Origin: Faecalispora anaeroviscerum
Lineage (GTDB): Bacteria > Bacillota > Clostridia > Oscillospirales > Acutalibacteraceae
NCBI RefSeq assembly: GCF_947568225.1
Contig: NZ_CANOOQ010000001.1
Span: 124,001 to 188,000, forward strand
Direction of reading: 5' to 3'
Length of the DNA: 64,000 nucleotides
Shown here: positions 8,665-17,078 of the stretch, one piece after another
Position numbering within the stretch: the stretch's first letter is position 1
How the letters are laid out: each line of letters opens with the position of its first letter
Notes under the pieces: model-generated
Seen by the model: only the letters and a program-made list of their open reading frames with translations
The model's database searches: none
Told to the model about the DNA's origin: nothing
Program-made: the position numbers and the translations under genes

Positions 8665-8892
8665 TTATCCCTCCTTCGGAGCGCCCTTTTTGCCGGAACC
8701 GTCCGGCTTTTTGTCTTTGTCGGAATTGTTTTCATCCCCGTCTTCCGGAACTTTTTCAGTATCTCCATCTTCCGGAACGGTTTTTTCTTCCTGATCCGTG
8801 GAAATGACTTCGTATCCGAAGTCGGCGTAATAATCGGCTTCGCGTTGGGTTTCAACTTCCCTCACGATGCCGCCGTTCTTTATTTTGATCAT
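8665..8892 (-). CDS. small acidic phage protein after capsid gene
   Basis: A 75-residue protein. The first 35 residues (MIKIKNGGIVREVETQREAD, then YYADFGYEVI) could form a small folded unit. The rest is a run of Glu, Asp, Lys and Gly repeats (two EDGD units), likely disordered. I do not recognise a function; it could be a capsid decoration or connector-associated protein. It lies in the operon between capsid and adaptor, 36 bases after the capsid stop, with an AAAGGAG binding site. Confidence 0.7.
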   Translation of the reverse strand: MIKIKNGGIVREVETQREADYYADFGYEVISTDQEEKTVPEDGDTEKVPEDGDENNSDKDKKPDGSGKKGAPKEG

Positions 8893-8928
8893 GATAATCT
8901 CCTTTCGTTATGGCAACCGGCAGCCAAA

Positions 8929-9882
8929 TTAGGTCTTGCTGCGGACACAGGCGGCCAGTGTAGAAATCTGATTTTCCAACACCCACAAATCGTACAGTAG
9001 ATGGTAGTTGATGGTGGTTTCGTCGCCGGTCTGATTTTCGTCCGCGCTGAAAACTTTCAGGGAGTCGATTTTGCTGACGGCAACCGGCGCGGAGGAGTTC
9101 ATAATCAAAAATTCGATCTGCTCCGACGTGCTGTCGGCAATAATACCGCCCGCTTCCTGACCGGAAGTGCGCCCGTCGAGAATTTTGATTACCGTCTGCA
9201 GACGTTTTGACGGAACGAAAATGCACGGCAGATCATTTAGAATCGCGCCGCGATAGGAAACGCCGTTAACGGAAATTTCCCGCTGAAAGGTTACAGAATT
9301 GTTTGTGTTTTTCGATTCATCACGAAACGCCTGCTCGTTTTTCAGGGACACAAAAGCCACGAAATCAGCATCGTCTCCGGAATCATCCTTAACAACGACG
9401 GACAGATTTTTCAATGCACTCACAACATTCGTGGCAGCATCCGCCGCGGCGACTCTCAGAATATGAGAAGTTTTGTACGCATCGCTGGCAGAGAGCTTTG
9501 AATAAATCCGGTTAAAGCGGAACATATCCTGCTCCGGCACGAGCTGCTTGCGGGCAAATTCGCGCGTTACGTTTTCCGAGGTAGCCATGAAATGGGAATC
9601 GTTTGGATCGAGTCGGCCCAGTTCAAACTTAACCGCTCTGTCCATTTCCATCGTGTAATTTTTCCAGCCGAGCTTTACACTGCCGGCGGGATATTTGTTG
9701 GCGTCTGTCCTGTTGTAGTTACCAAGGCCGCTGACGCTCAGCTGAGCAATTTTGACATCCTTGCCGCCGCTGTAATCGATCTGGTCATCATTAGGTACCA
9801 TCCACTGAGTGGATGATTTTGCTTCCAGTTCTTCATCAATAAAGCCCTGATATACTTCCGAATATTCGATATCATTTGCCAT
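8929..9882 (-). CDS. major capsid protein
   Basis: The 317-residue protein follows a DUF4355-type scaffold and has an HK97-fold capsid pattern: N-terminal EVYQGFIDEELEAKSSTQWM, central E-loop-like region with DRAVKFELGRLDPNDSHFMA, and C-terminal SEQIEFLIMNSSAPVAVSK (P-domain strand). It is the building unit of the head. It sits between scaffold and connectors as expected. A GGAAGGAGC binding site precedes the ATG. Confidence 0.85.
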   Translation of the reverse strand: MANDIEYSEVYQGFIDEELEAKSSTQWMVPNDDQIDYSGGKDVKIAQLSVSGLGNYNRTDANKYPAGSVKLGWKNYTMEMDRAVKFELGRLDPNDSHFMATSENVTREFARKQLVPEQDMFRFNRIYSKLSASDAYKTSHILRVAAADAATNVVSALKNLSVVVKDDSGDDADFVAFVSLKNEQAFRDESKNTNNSVTFQREISVNGVSYRGAILNDLPCIFVPSKRLQTVIKILDGRTSGQEAGGIIADSTSEQIEFLIMNSSAPVAVSKIDSLKVFSADENQTGDETTINYHLLYDLWVLENQISTLAACVRSKT

Positions 9883-9900
9883 AGTCTTTTAGCTCCTTCC

Positions 9901-10491
9901 TTATTTCACAGAAACGCCGCGCGGACGCTTCTTTTCCTCTTCGCCCGGCTGGCCGGCAGCCGTGCCCTTCGGAACATAGCCGTTCGCCTTGAAGCGCTGA
10001 TCAACACCGGCCTGTACGCCTTTGTCATAGGCGGCCTTGAGCGTTTTAATCCGCTCGTCGGTGTCCTTTTCATCCGTCCCTTTGACAAAGGCAGCGAATT
10101 CGACCGGTAAGCCGGCAGTGGAAAGCTTCTGAGTGGTATACCCGGAAAGCTTTTCGTCCGCCATCTGCTTCTGAAGGTACGTCACTTTTTCATCGGCAGT
10201 CATCTTTTCAAAATCTTTTGCCTCTTCCAGATGGCGCTTATACGCTTCAACGGCGTCGGTGGCCGCCTGCTGTTTGGCAGTTTCCAGCTGTTCGGCGGTG
10301 ATGGTACTTTCTGCCCCTTTCGCCGGCTCTGCCTTTTCCGGTTCCTTGAGGGCCGGGTCTGCAGGCTTCGGTGCGGGGTCTGCGGGTGCCGGATCGGCAG
10401 GAGTGGGATCAGCAGGCTGTGCAGCTGCACCGCCTCCCGCAAAGCAGCAGTAACGGGGAATTCCAAACTGGAGATACTTGTTTTTTCTCAT
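9901..10491 (-). CDS. scaffold protein (DUF4355-like)
   Basis: A 196-residue protein with an Ala/Pro/Asp repeat region at residues 25-60 (repeats of PADP), a long charged coiled-coil centre (residues 65-130, ending YLQKQMADEKLSGYTTQKLS), and a conserved helical end with AAFVKGTDEKDTDERIKTLK. That layout is typical of the DUF4355 capsid scaffold family. It precedes the capsid gene. The start is ATG at 10491 with AGGAGC upstream. The N-terminal 22 residues (including two adjacent Cys) are unusual and could be non-essential. Confidence 0.85.
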   Translation of the reverse strand: MRKNKYLQFGIPRYCCFAGGGAAAQPADPTPADPAPADPAPKPADPALKEPEKAEPAKGAESTITAEQLETAKQQAATDAVEAYKRHLEEAKDFEKMTADEKVTYLQKQMADEKLSGYTTQKLSTAGLPVEFAAFVKGTDEKDTDERIKTLKAAYDKGVQAGVDQRFKANGYVPKGTAAGQPGEEEKKRPRGVSVK

Positions 10492-10521
10492 TTTGATAGC
10501 TCCTTTTACAAATTTTTATAT

Positions 10522-10547
10522 AATAAAAACGCCCTTTAAAAGGCGTT
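10522..10547 (-). terminator. terminator-like hairpin within the late operon
   Basis: On the minus strand, arms AACGCC and GGGCGTT pair across a TTTTAAA loop and are followed by TTTATTATA. It lies between the minor head gene and the scaffold gene, inside what must be one late transcript. A partial terminator here would need read-through, which fits a processive antitermination system. Confidence 0.55.
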
Positions 10548-10556
10548 TAAACCGGC

Positions 10557-11786
10557 TTATTTTCCGGATTTACGGTCTTGATAACTCTGGCTTCGGTACC
10601 GTGACTTGAGGGAATCCCACGCGACCGGATCGGCATATTTCAAATTTTGGAACTGGTCGAGACTGCGCGGGGCCTTTTTGCCAAGCGTGGCTTTATACTT
10701 TTCATACTGCTTCGCGTCGGCCATTCCGTTTTTATATTTCTGCTCTGCCAGCAACTCGTCGGCGTGACCTTTCACATGCTCGTCGTACCACTGCCGATAT
10801 GTCATATCAGCCGGCACTTTATAGGTTTCGCCCTTTCCGTTTCGCGCAATCCGGGTATCGTCTTCATCATATTCAACAGCGGGAACCGTCTTGGAACGGC
10901 AGAACGGATGAAGCGGCGGCATGTTTATGCCGGGTCTGCCTTCACTGACCAGAAACACTCTTCCGTCCATGCTCCGACAGATCTCCGACGTTTTGTAATC
11001 CAGCACCGCTCGGAACCGAAAACGCGCTGTTCCATTTTCCTCATAGCCTAAAAGATTGGCTTTAGACGCTACATGGCTGTTTTCTGTACGAATCAGCCGC
11101 CGTGCCTGATAGGCGCTCATATCCATCGCCTTCTGCAGTTCCGCTGCCATCTGGCCGTTGGAAGTTCCCTGAACGGCCCCGCTGGTAATGATCCGGTTCA
11201 GGTAGCGGGCGAGGGACACACGATGATCTCCCCAAATGCGCTCGGAATAATTCTTTCCCTTCCAGGCGGTAGAGACAGCAGCCTGTATCTGGTGGGTGCT
11301 GATTCGGTTAAAGGCGCTTCCGAATCCGGTATACTGCTGATAATCAAAAAGTGTTTTGTAATAGACTTCTTCAAAAGTTTTGGTCAGGCTCTGCCCGGAT
11401 GCTTCCGCATAATTACCATAAAGCTCGGTGGCCAGCATGTTCAGCTGAAGGATTAAAAATTCTTCCCTGCTGACCGCGCGCTGGCGATACAGCTTATCCA
11501 GCAGTTTTTTTGCTACAGTATCCTGTGGATACTGCAGTGCAAGCTGCTGATATTTTTCCAGCGTCATATCCAATTCTTTCCGGTCGGATAGGATTATCTT
11601 AGCTGCCTGGTAGCTGATGCTTTCTTTGTCAGCGTATTGCCGGTAATAATCATTGATTTTGCGCTGCATCTCATGGGTGCAGCGGTTAAACCAGCGGGTG
11701 ACAAGCTGCGCCTTGCGTTGTGCGTATTGGTATTCTTTCTTAGCATTCTGTTCGGCACGGTCAAGCCAGTAATCGAAATTTTCCAA
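10557..11786 (-). CDS. minor head protein (Mu gpF / SPP1 gp7 family)
   Basis: This 409-residue protein has the SPP1 gp7/Mu F signature at residues about 230-310: YQARRLIRTENSHVASKANL followed by FRAVLDYKTSEICRSMDGRV and NMPPLHPFCRSKTVP. The Cys and His residues there are the conserved ones of the family (PF04233). The N-terminal half is helical. It binds the portal and enters the procapsid. It follows the portal gene directly (1-base gap), as in SPP1. Confidence 0.92.
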   Translation of the reverse strand: MENFDYWLDRAEQNAKKEYQYAQRKAQLVTRWFNRCTHEMQRKINDYYRQYADKESISYQAAKIILSDRKELDMTLEKYQQLALQYPQDTVAKKLLDKLYRQRAVSREEFLILQLNMLATELYGNYAEASGQSLTKTFEEVYYKTLFDYQQYTGFGSAFNRISTHQIQAAVSTAWKGKNYSERIWGDHRVSLARYLNRIITSGAVQGTSNGQMAAELQKAMDMSAYQARRLIRTENSHVASKANLLGYEENGTARFRFRAVLDYKTSEICRSMDGRVFLVSEGRPGINMPPLHPFCRSKTVPAVEYDEDDTRIARNGKGETYKVPADMTYRQWYDEHVKGHADELLAEQKYKNGMADAKQYEKYKATLGKKAPRSLDQFQNLKYADPVAWDSLKSRYRSQSYQDRKSGK

Positions 11787-13220
11787 TTAGAAGACCCCCT
11801 CGGGTTCTTCGGAGCTGTCATCCGCAGACTCACTGCCGTCACCGGTGTTTTCCTCAGCGGCCTGTTCTTTCTGCTTTTTCTTCAGCTCCGCTGCCGGATC
11901 ATCAATTTCCGGATAAAGGCCGATCAGCGTTTCCTCTGAAAGCACATCACGCAGAAGATTGATTGTCTGCGCCGCTTCGTAAGTATTGGCGACCGCCGAA
12001 CGGTCGAAGGAAAGTTTCACATCACGCCAGTCGTAATTTGTATTATGCAGCGCATTGATGTACTCAGTGATCAGTCGGACTTTTTTCGTTTCGGAAGAGC
12101 GGAAATAAGTCTCTTTTTCGATGCAAAGCTCTTCAAGGCCAAACAGTTTATATTTGATGGCCACACCGGAAAGATTTCCGGCAAACTCTTCGTCGGTCAA
12201 ATTTGGAACCTGGCTTAAAAAGAAAATATCCTTGAATGTGCGGTTTTTATGGTTTTCCGATGTGGTGTCATCTGCGTCTTTCGTGATAAAGCCCGGCTTG
12301 CATCCAGCCGGAGCGAAAAGCATACGGTTTTTCTTCATAAGCTTGGCCACCTGATCGGATGACAGCTCGTTACCTTCCTCGTCTTCTCCGAGTAAATCGT
12401 CTATACCTTCAAATACGAGGTAGGCATCTGAGAAGTAGTCTAAATTATTGGAGGTATCACTGACTGCTTTGTCGTAAGTGTCAATCTGAGGCATTACGTC
12501 TTCAAAATCACCCTTCAGCTCGGCGTTGTTCATCCGAACGATGACGGGAACATCGGAAAAATTATGGCTGAATTTTTGCTGCAGCTTCCACTGTCCGCCG
12601 CGCCGGTGCACGAAATTGTAGACGTAGAGCTTTGTATACACATCCACATATTCCACATCGTCGCTGCTGCCATCAATACTGATCAGCCTGTACGGACGTA
12701 AAACCATCGTGAGAAAATTCGCCGGCGTCTGGCTGAAGACCGGAATCATTTCATCAGCCTGATAATACTGTGTTTTGAGCTTTCCTTCCGGATTAATAAA
12801 AAGCAGCTCATAGGAGATTCCGCGCTTTCCCATTTCCTTGGCCTCTTCAAAATGCTTGATTTTGGTCATGTTGGATTCAAGAATATCATCCAGCGCTTGT
12901 TTATATGCCGCCTTATACGTTTCGTCCGGACTGTCAATTTCATATTTGACTCCGTATCCCATAAAATAGGCCGTCGCTATTTTTGTAATGTACTTTGCAA
13001 ATGAATGGGAAACTTTGTTGTTTGGTTTATCCGGATCGTCCATAATACGCGCCTGAATCGCCGTTTCGTTCTGATAGTATTTTTCGAGGATGGCAAGCCG
13101 GCGCTCATGGCGGTGAAATTTCTTCAGACAATAATCAATAACATTCGGAGTCACGTCAGTGTCATCGGCCAGCTTGATTTTCTCTGGACGCAGTATCCTG
13201 TTTCTTATATCACCGTTCAC
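11787..13220 (-). CDS. portal protein (SPP1 gp6 family)
   Basis: The 477-residue protein matches the SPP1 gp6-like portal family: KVSHSFAKYITKIATAYFMG near residue 75, SYELLFINPEGKLKTQYYQA, and IVRMNNAELKGDFEDVMPQI. The C-terminus is acidic and disordered. It forms the dodecameric DNA gate of the head. The GTG start at 13220 overlaps the terminase stop (GTGA), which couples the two genes. Confidence 0.93.
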   Translation of the reverse strand: MNGDIRNRILRPEKIKLADDTDVTPNVIDYCLKKFHRHERRLAILEKYYQNETAIQARIMDDPDKPNNKVSHSFAKYITKIATAYFMGYGVKYEIDSPDETYKAAYKQALDDILESNMTKIKHFEEAKEMGKRGISYELLFINPEGKLKTQYYQADEMIPVFSQTPANFLTMVLRPYRLISIDGSSDDVEYVDVYTKLYVYNFVHRRGGQWKLQQKFSHNFSDVPVIVRMNNAELKGDFEDVMPQIDTYDKAVSDTSNNLDYFSDAYLVFEGIDDLLGEDEEGNELSSDQVAKLMKKNRMLFAPAGCKPGFITKDADDTTSENHKNRTFKDIFFLSQVPNLTDEEFAGNLSGVAIKYKLFGLEELCIEKETYFRSSETKKVRLITEYINALHNTNYDWRDVKLSFDRSAVANTYEAAQTINLLRDVLSEETLIGLYPEIDDPAAELKKKQKEQAAEENTGDGSESADDSSEEPEGVF

Positions 13221-14983
13221 AGCCCAAATCTCCTTTTTCCAATTTTCAGGCGCTTTTTATTACCGCCGCAGGCAATCGTCCGGCATCCTTCCAGCGCATC
13301 CGGGCCGTCATCATGGTCGGCCATCGGGAAATACTGCAGCTGCTCCAGCAGCCTTTTATGCTGCCGGTTGAATTTGATATACTTATTTTCAATGTCCGGC
13401 TGCAGTGTCTGGACACGCATCACCTTATCGGAAGTCTGCTGGACTTCCTTAATAGGAAGATAAATTCCGCGCCGTGCGCTTTCTTTTGCCAGCTCTGTTT
13501 TGAGAAAATACTGGAACTGGTTTGTTTCGCATCCGAAAGCCTTGTATTTTTTCCCGAAGGATTTCGCTATCCAGACCGATTTACTCAGCACAGCGTCAAT
13601 TATTGCGCTTGGCAGCCGCCGATCCACGTCGGCGTCGGCCACATACATATAACCGGTGCTTCGGGATTTTGCAATCGTGATAATCGCGGAAAAGTCCGAC
13701 TTTTTGCTTTTGCCGAGGGAAGGATCAACAAACCCGTAAAAATCGAAGTCCTTATCCACAAAATTGACATCGTGAGGATTATAATAGTCGAATTTTTCTT
13801 CGTTGAATAAACAGTCATCCGGATCAATCGGCTCGTTTTGTTCCTCGGAATTAAACGAGGCCGCGCCTTCCGTGACCTTCATGAACATCAGGTCGTAATA
13901 GGAAAGCTTTTCTTCCCACAGAACCTCCGTGCCTTTGAGCATAGCGGCTTTATTCTTATTGAAAAAGGCCAGAGCATCCGCTTTCCGGTTCTTATTATTT
14001 TTGTTGGTCAGCAGGGCTTCCCAAATATCCCACAGCGGAGAGACGGAAAAGCTCAGTACCGCTTTGTACTTGATGCTGGCATATTCCGGATTGTTCATCA
14101 CGTTTACCAGCAGGCTATCGTAATGAAGTACAGTTCCGATATAAACGAAATCGGTATAGGTATCTCCGCACTTGGAAACAGCCTTATAAAACCAGCTTTC
14201 AAGTTTTCTGCGCTGCTCCGGCGTCCGGACGTTTTCGTCGTTTTCGATATCATCCAATACGATGAGGTCAGGGCGCCAGTTTTTATGTTTCAGACCACGG
14301 ACTTTCTGTCCGGCACCTTTTGCCTGAATTTTGATTTTTGTTTTAGTAACAATGACATCCTCGCGCCATACGCTGCCAACGATGTTTCCAAAATCCTCAA
14401 TGATAGCTGCATTTTCTTCCAATTCATCACTGATAGCCTCAAGAAAGCTCGCGGCCTGCGGATAAGTATCCGACAGAATCAAAATATAATGCTTATACCG
14501 GTATAGAATCGCGTGAAGGTCATCCTTAAAAGTCAGGTTTGTGCTCTTCGCATGACCACGGGGAGCCGCGACCGCATGATGGCACCCGGTCTGAGCGTCA
14601 ATCATTTTTGGATCAGAATAAGGATTGCGCTCTTTTAAGACCCCGTTGCTCCATATCGCATCAAGCTCCTGATGAAATTCAGGCGAGGGCTTTGAAAAAT
14701 AATGCGGCAGATATGCGCGTCCAAAGAAAGAGAGGTCAAAAGCGCCCAGTTGTTTCCGAATCCCGTTTTCTCCGGTCAATGGTGCTCCGGCATTCAGCAT
14801 CCGGGCAAGCACTTGGCGCTCTTCTTTGTGATCTGAAAACGCATCAACATTCAAATGCTTTATAATAAGCTGTTTAAGCGCGTTTAAATCCTGCTCGGTT
14901 TTCTCCTCTTCATCATCCGGTACAGCGGTCATGATTTGGTAGAGCTTATTTAATTTCTGCTTTTTGACGTTCACCAGTTTCAT
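13217..14983 (-). CDS. terminase large subunit
   Basis: The 588-residue protein is the DNA-packaging motor. It has an ATPase with Walker-A-like APRGHAKSTNLT (residues about 139-150), Walker B PDLIVLDDIEND (about 240), and an RNase-H-like nuclease half starting with DFDFYGFVDPSLGKS (about 415) and ending with HDDGPDALEG. The last motif is typical of this terminase type. In Mu order this is gp28. It is preceded by a long leader with a terminator-shaped hairpin and starts with ATG at 14983. Confidence 0.92.
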   Translation of the reverse strand: MKLVNVKKQKLNKLYQIMTAVPDDEEEKTEQDLNALKQLIIKHLNVDAFSDHKEERQVLARMLNAGAPLTGENGIRKQLGAFDLSFFGRAYLPHYFSKPSPEFHQELDAIWSNGVLKERNPYSDPKMIDAQTGCHHAVAAPRGHAKSTNLTFKDDLHAILYRYKHYILILSDTYPQAASFLEAISDELEENAAIIEDFGNIVGSVWREDVIVTKTKIKIQAKGAGQKVRGLKHKNWRPDLIVLDDIENDENVRTPEQRRKLESWFYKAVSKCGDTYTDFVYIGTVLHYDSLLVNVMNNPEYASIKYKAVLSFSVSPLWDIWEALLTNKNNKNRKADALAFFNKNKAAMLKGTEVLWEEKLSYYDLMFMKVTEGAASFNSEEQNEPIDPDDCLFNEEKFDYYNPHDVNFVDKDFDFYGFVDPSLGKSKKSDFSAIITIAKSRSTGYMYVADADVDRRLPSAIIDAVLSKSVWIAKSFGKKYKAFGCETNQFQYFLKTELAKESARRGIYLPIKEVQQTSDKVMRVQTLQPDIENKYIKFNRQHKRLLEQLQYFPMADHDDGPDALEGCRTIACGGNKKRLKIGKRRFGL

Positions 14984-15088
14984 CCCTTCCGTTCCCGCTG
15001 TTTGTTCGGCCTGTAACGCGCCTATTTTTTTATTGGTGTAATTTTCCTAATCATTCGCTATGAACGGTTTTAAAGCCTCTTAAAGGGC

Positions 15089-15182
15089 CTTAAAACAAAA
15101 GAATAAGAGTCTGCACAATTATTTACCGTAATTTGGCTGTGCGTTGCCATCCAAACAGCGGTAAACTGTCAGATTCTTATTC
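15089..15182 (-). promoter_or_regulatory. large structured leader ending in a terminator-like hairpin, candidate LoaP target
   Basis: Between the LoaP-like gene and the terminase gene the minus strand can fold as a stem about 82 bases long. Outer arms are GAATAAGAATCTG and CAGACTCTTATTC with one mismatch. An inner 7-bp stem pairs TTTACCG with CGGTAAA, and the core has GCTGT/ACAGC or TTTGG/CCAAA options. It is followed at once by TTTTGTTTT, which makes an intrinsic terminator shape. A second inverted repeat (GGTTTTAAAGCC type) follows at 15067-15096. Transcription that reaches the head and tail genes must pass it. Confidence 0.7.
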
Positions 15183-15240
15183 TTTATCACGGTCCTTCGC
15201 GGCATAGGGACGAATCAACCCATCCCGCATCCGGACGTTT

Positions 15241-15729
15241 TTAAAACTCCTTTAAAACCTCAAGCGATAAATAGGTGATTTGCGGCTTTCCCAAGATGCT
15301 GATTTCCACTTTCGCACGACGGCGATGTCGGTCAAGCTTCAGCAGCTTCACGTTCTCACCGGCAAGCGGCCCGTCGATCACCTGATAGGTGCCGTCACGG
15401 GAAAAATGCACTTTGGATGGAACAAGCGGCTGTTCCCATGCTTGAATCCATTTTTCTTCTTCCGGAAGAAGGGGGGAAGGCTGGCTTCCGTTTCCCAGCA
15501 ATCGGATAACTCCCTGCGTTCCTTTCAGAACGTAATACAAGGCGTCGGTATACTCGATCCGGATAAACACATAACTCGGAACTACAACATAGTCGCGTTC
15601 CAGCCATTTGCCACCTGATCGCAGTACACGCCGCTCGTGGGCAACAGCGGCATGGATTCCTTTGCTGAGCAGGCTGTCCCGAATCGGATCTTCCTGCCCG
15701 GTCATAACCTGAAGGACAAACCATTTCAT
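15241..15729 (-). CDS. NusG-family antiterminator (LoaP-like)
   Basis: The 162-residue protein has a NusG N-terminal (NGN) domain at residues 1-95: MKWFVLQVMTGQEDPIRDSL, VVVPSYVFIRIEYTDALYYV and KGTQGVIRLLGNG. It ends in a KOW domain at about 110-160 (YQVIDGPLAGENVKLLKLDR). The short form without long linker and its placement as a dedicated gene in front of a long operon are typical of LoaP, a specialised NusG paralogue that lets RNA polymerase pass terminators. It lies between small and large terminase genes. The family assignment is firm; that it acts on this late operon is inferred. Confidence 0.88.
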   Translation of the reverse strand: MKWFVLQVMTGQEDPIRDSLLSKGIHAAVAHERRVLRSGGKWLERDYVVVPSYVFIRIEYTDALYYVLKGTQGVIRLLGNGSQPSPLLPEEEKWIQAWEQPLVPSKVHFSRDGTYQVIDGPLAGENVKLLKLDRHRRRAKVEISILGKPQITYLSLEVLKEF

Positions 15730-15732
15730 AAA

Positions 15733-16293
15733 CTATCCCTCCGCCGACTGCTTTTCCTTTTCCTGTTTCAGGACATCCATAACCTGTTTATATAGTTCAG
15801 GGTGCTTCTTTGCCAGAACGTCAGCGAGTAAGGCCTGACTGGCATCCAGCGCCGCTTCCGTATCGGTTTTATTCTGAAGGTCGACGCGCCGCTTGTATCC
15901 CGCTGCACGAATCAGGCTGCTGGCTTCCTTCAGGAGTTTGTCCGGCTCCATGTTCTCCCAGGCATCCTGATCAACTGAAGAAATGGCATTAAAAACATTC
16001 TGCGAGGCAACACGTAGAATGGCTTCCGTCGCATCAAGGTTCGGGTATTTGTCCATTTCCTCCATCATCATTTTCATATTTTCCTGAGACATTTTCAGCA
16101 TTTCCACGCTGGCCAAGTATTTTCCGGCGTAACGGCAAACCGACATCTGCGATACAGATACATTGTTTTGGCTCAGATATTCGACAATTTCACGATAAGA
16201 CTGGCCGCTCAAAAGCATTTGTTCAACAATGCTTTTCAAGTTATCCGGCAGCGCGTCGATCTTTCCGGAGCTGCGGTTTCTTTTTCTGCCCAT
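15733..16293 (-). CDS. Mu gp27-like small terminase (DUF3486)
   Basis: The 186-residue protein has the DUF3486 pattern: MGRKRNRSSGKIDALPDNLK, a helix-turn-helix (QSYREIVEYLSQNNVSVSQM), then DATEAILRVASQNVFNAISS and a charged helical tail. This family is Mu gp27, proposed small terminase subunit that recognises DNA for packaging. Its place before the large terminase gene agrees. It overlaps nothing and starts with ATG at 16293. Confidence 0.9.
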   Translation of the reverse strand: MGRKRNRSSGKIDALPDNLKSIVEQMLLSGQSYREIVEYLSQNNVSVSQMSVCRYAGKYLASVEMLKMSQENMKMMMEEMDKYPNLDATEAILRVASQNVFNAISSVDQDAWENMEPDKLLKEASSLIRAAGYKRRVDLQNKTDTEAALDASQALLADVLAKKHPELYKQVMDVLKQEKEKQSAEG

Positions 16294-16301
16294 TCCGTCA
16301 C

Positions 16302-16631
16302 CTATGCCTTTATCATTTTGTCATCAATCGCTCCACCGAGCAGTTGGATTCCCAGCGCAGTAACCTTTGCTTCCAATCTGGTGTAATCGGCATCCGCGAT
16401 ATTGGCCGGGCTTTTTGTAGAAATATCGCGCAGTGCAATATACCCGGCTTCAGCCAAATAGTTGATGCAGTCAAGATATTCCGTTTCGGACATTTCCATA
16501 TCCAGCGCGTATTTAACATCCTTCAGCTGCTCATATTTATGGCGCAAGATGTTGATGGTACGCAGCACCTTGCCGTTGTTTTCCACGAACCTTCCGGCCC
16601 GCATTTTGCGAAGCATTTCAGCGTTATCCAC
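16302..16631 (-). CDS. Mu gp26-position protein
   Basis: A 109-residue protein starting at a GTG (16631) that overlaps the upstream stop; GGGGGA lies at a good distance before it. An upstream ATG at 16670 would need a long overlap and lacks a binding site. The sequence (GKVLRTINILRHKYEQLKDV, SETEYLDCINYLAEAGYIAL) looks like a winged-helix unit. Its position just before gp27 is that of Mu gp26, a protein of unknown role. I can say no more on function. Confidence 0.72.
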   Translation of the reverse strand: MDNAEMLRKMRAGRFVENNGKVLRTINILRHKYEQLKDVKYALDMEMSETEYLDCINYLAEAGYIALRDISTKSPANIADADYTRLEAKVTALGIQLLGGAIDDKMIKA

Positions 16632-16959
16632 GGTCTGATCCCCCTTTTTGCATTTGATACAGCATGTCATAGATACGGTCGAGCTTTGCGTCCGTGTTCG
16701 CCTGAGTGCGGTAAAAGTCCTCTTTGAAAAGGCATTTTTCCTTCAACTCATTGATATCTGCTGTGATCTGCTTTATGTCGCCGCGAGACTGATCCTTATA
16801 TTCTTTAAAATCGTCCTGGGTAACATAGGTCTGCTTGATGACCTGAATATCCTTTTCATTTTCATCGGTTTGGGAAACTGTCCGTTTCAGAAAATAGCCA
16901 ATCACCCCAAGGGCAAGGGTAACCAGCGACGTGATCACCCACCAGACTTCCGCACTCAT
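16624..16959 (-). CDS. membrane-anchored coiled-coil protein (holin/XhlA-like)
   Basis: The 111-residue protein has one membrane segment at residues 5-24 (VWWVITSLVTLALGVIGYFL) and a long charged coiled coil after it. This shape matches haemolysin XhlA and holin-associated phage proteins. It is the first gene after the middle/late promoter and could take part in lysis or membrane disruption. No lysin is seen in the window; it may lie past the left edge. A GCGGAGGA binding site precedes the ATG. Confidence 0.7.
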   Translation of the reverse strand: MSAEVWWVITSLVTLALGVIGYFLKRTVSQTDENEKDIQVIKQTYVTQDDFKEYKDQSRGDIKQITADINELKEKCLFKEDFYRTQANTDAKLDRIYDMLYQMQKGGSDRG

Positions 16960-16983
16960 GTTCCAATCCTCCGCGCATAAAAA

Positions 16984-17027
16984 AATAGGGCATATCCATG
17001 TATTACCATGAATATACCCTATTCAAA
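16984..17027 (-). terminator. terminator of the early operon
   Basis: On the minus strand, GAATAGGGTATATTCATG pairs with CATGGATATGCCCTATT across a 5-7 base loop and is followed by TTTTTTTATG. It lies directly after mor. It is a strong intrinsic terminator for the transcript that began at the repressor-controlled promoter. Confidence 0.85.
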
Positions 17028-17039
17028 CTTGTTTGTCTA
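17011..17039 (-). promoter_or_regulatory. candidate Mor-dependent middle/late promoter
   Basis: Minus strand: TAGACA (17039-17034), 17-base spacer, TATATT (17016-17011). The start would fall near 17,004, inside the early terminator stem, so that early transcripts stop where late transcripts start. The -35 box is weak, which would agree with an activated promoter. Confidence 0.6.
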
Positions 17040-17052
17040 AACACGTTCTTCC

Positions 17053-17066
17053 CGGAAATTCTTCCG
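17053..17066. promoter_or_regulatory. dyad, candidate Mor binding site
   Basis: CGGAA and TTCCG form a perfect inverted repeat with a 4-base centre, just upstream of the candidate late promoter (centre about 55 bases before the predicted start). Mu Mor binds a dyad at about -43. The site lies immediately after the mor gene. Confidence 0.45.
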
Positions 17067-17078
17067 AAATTGCTTGTA

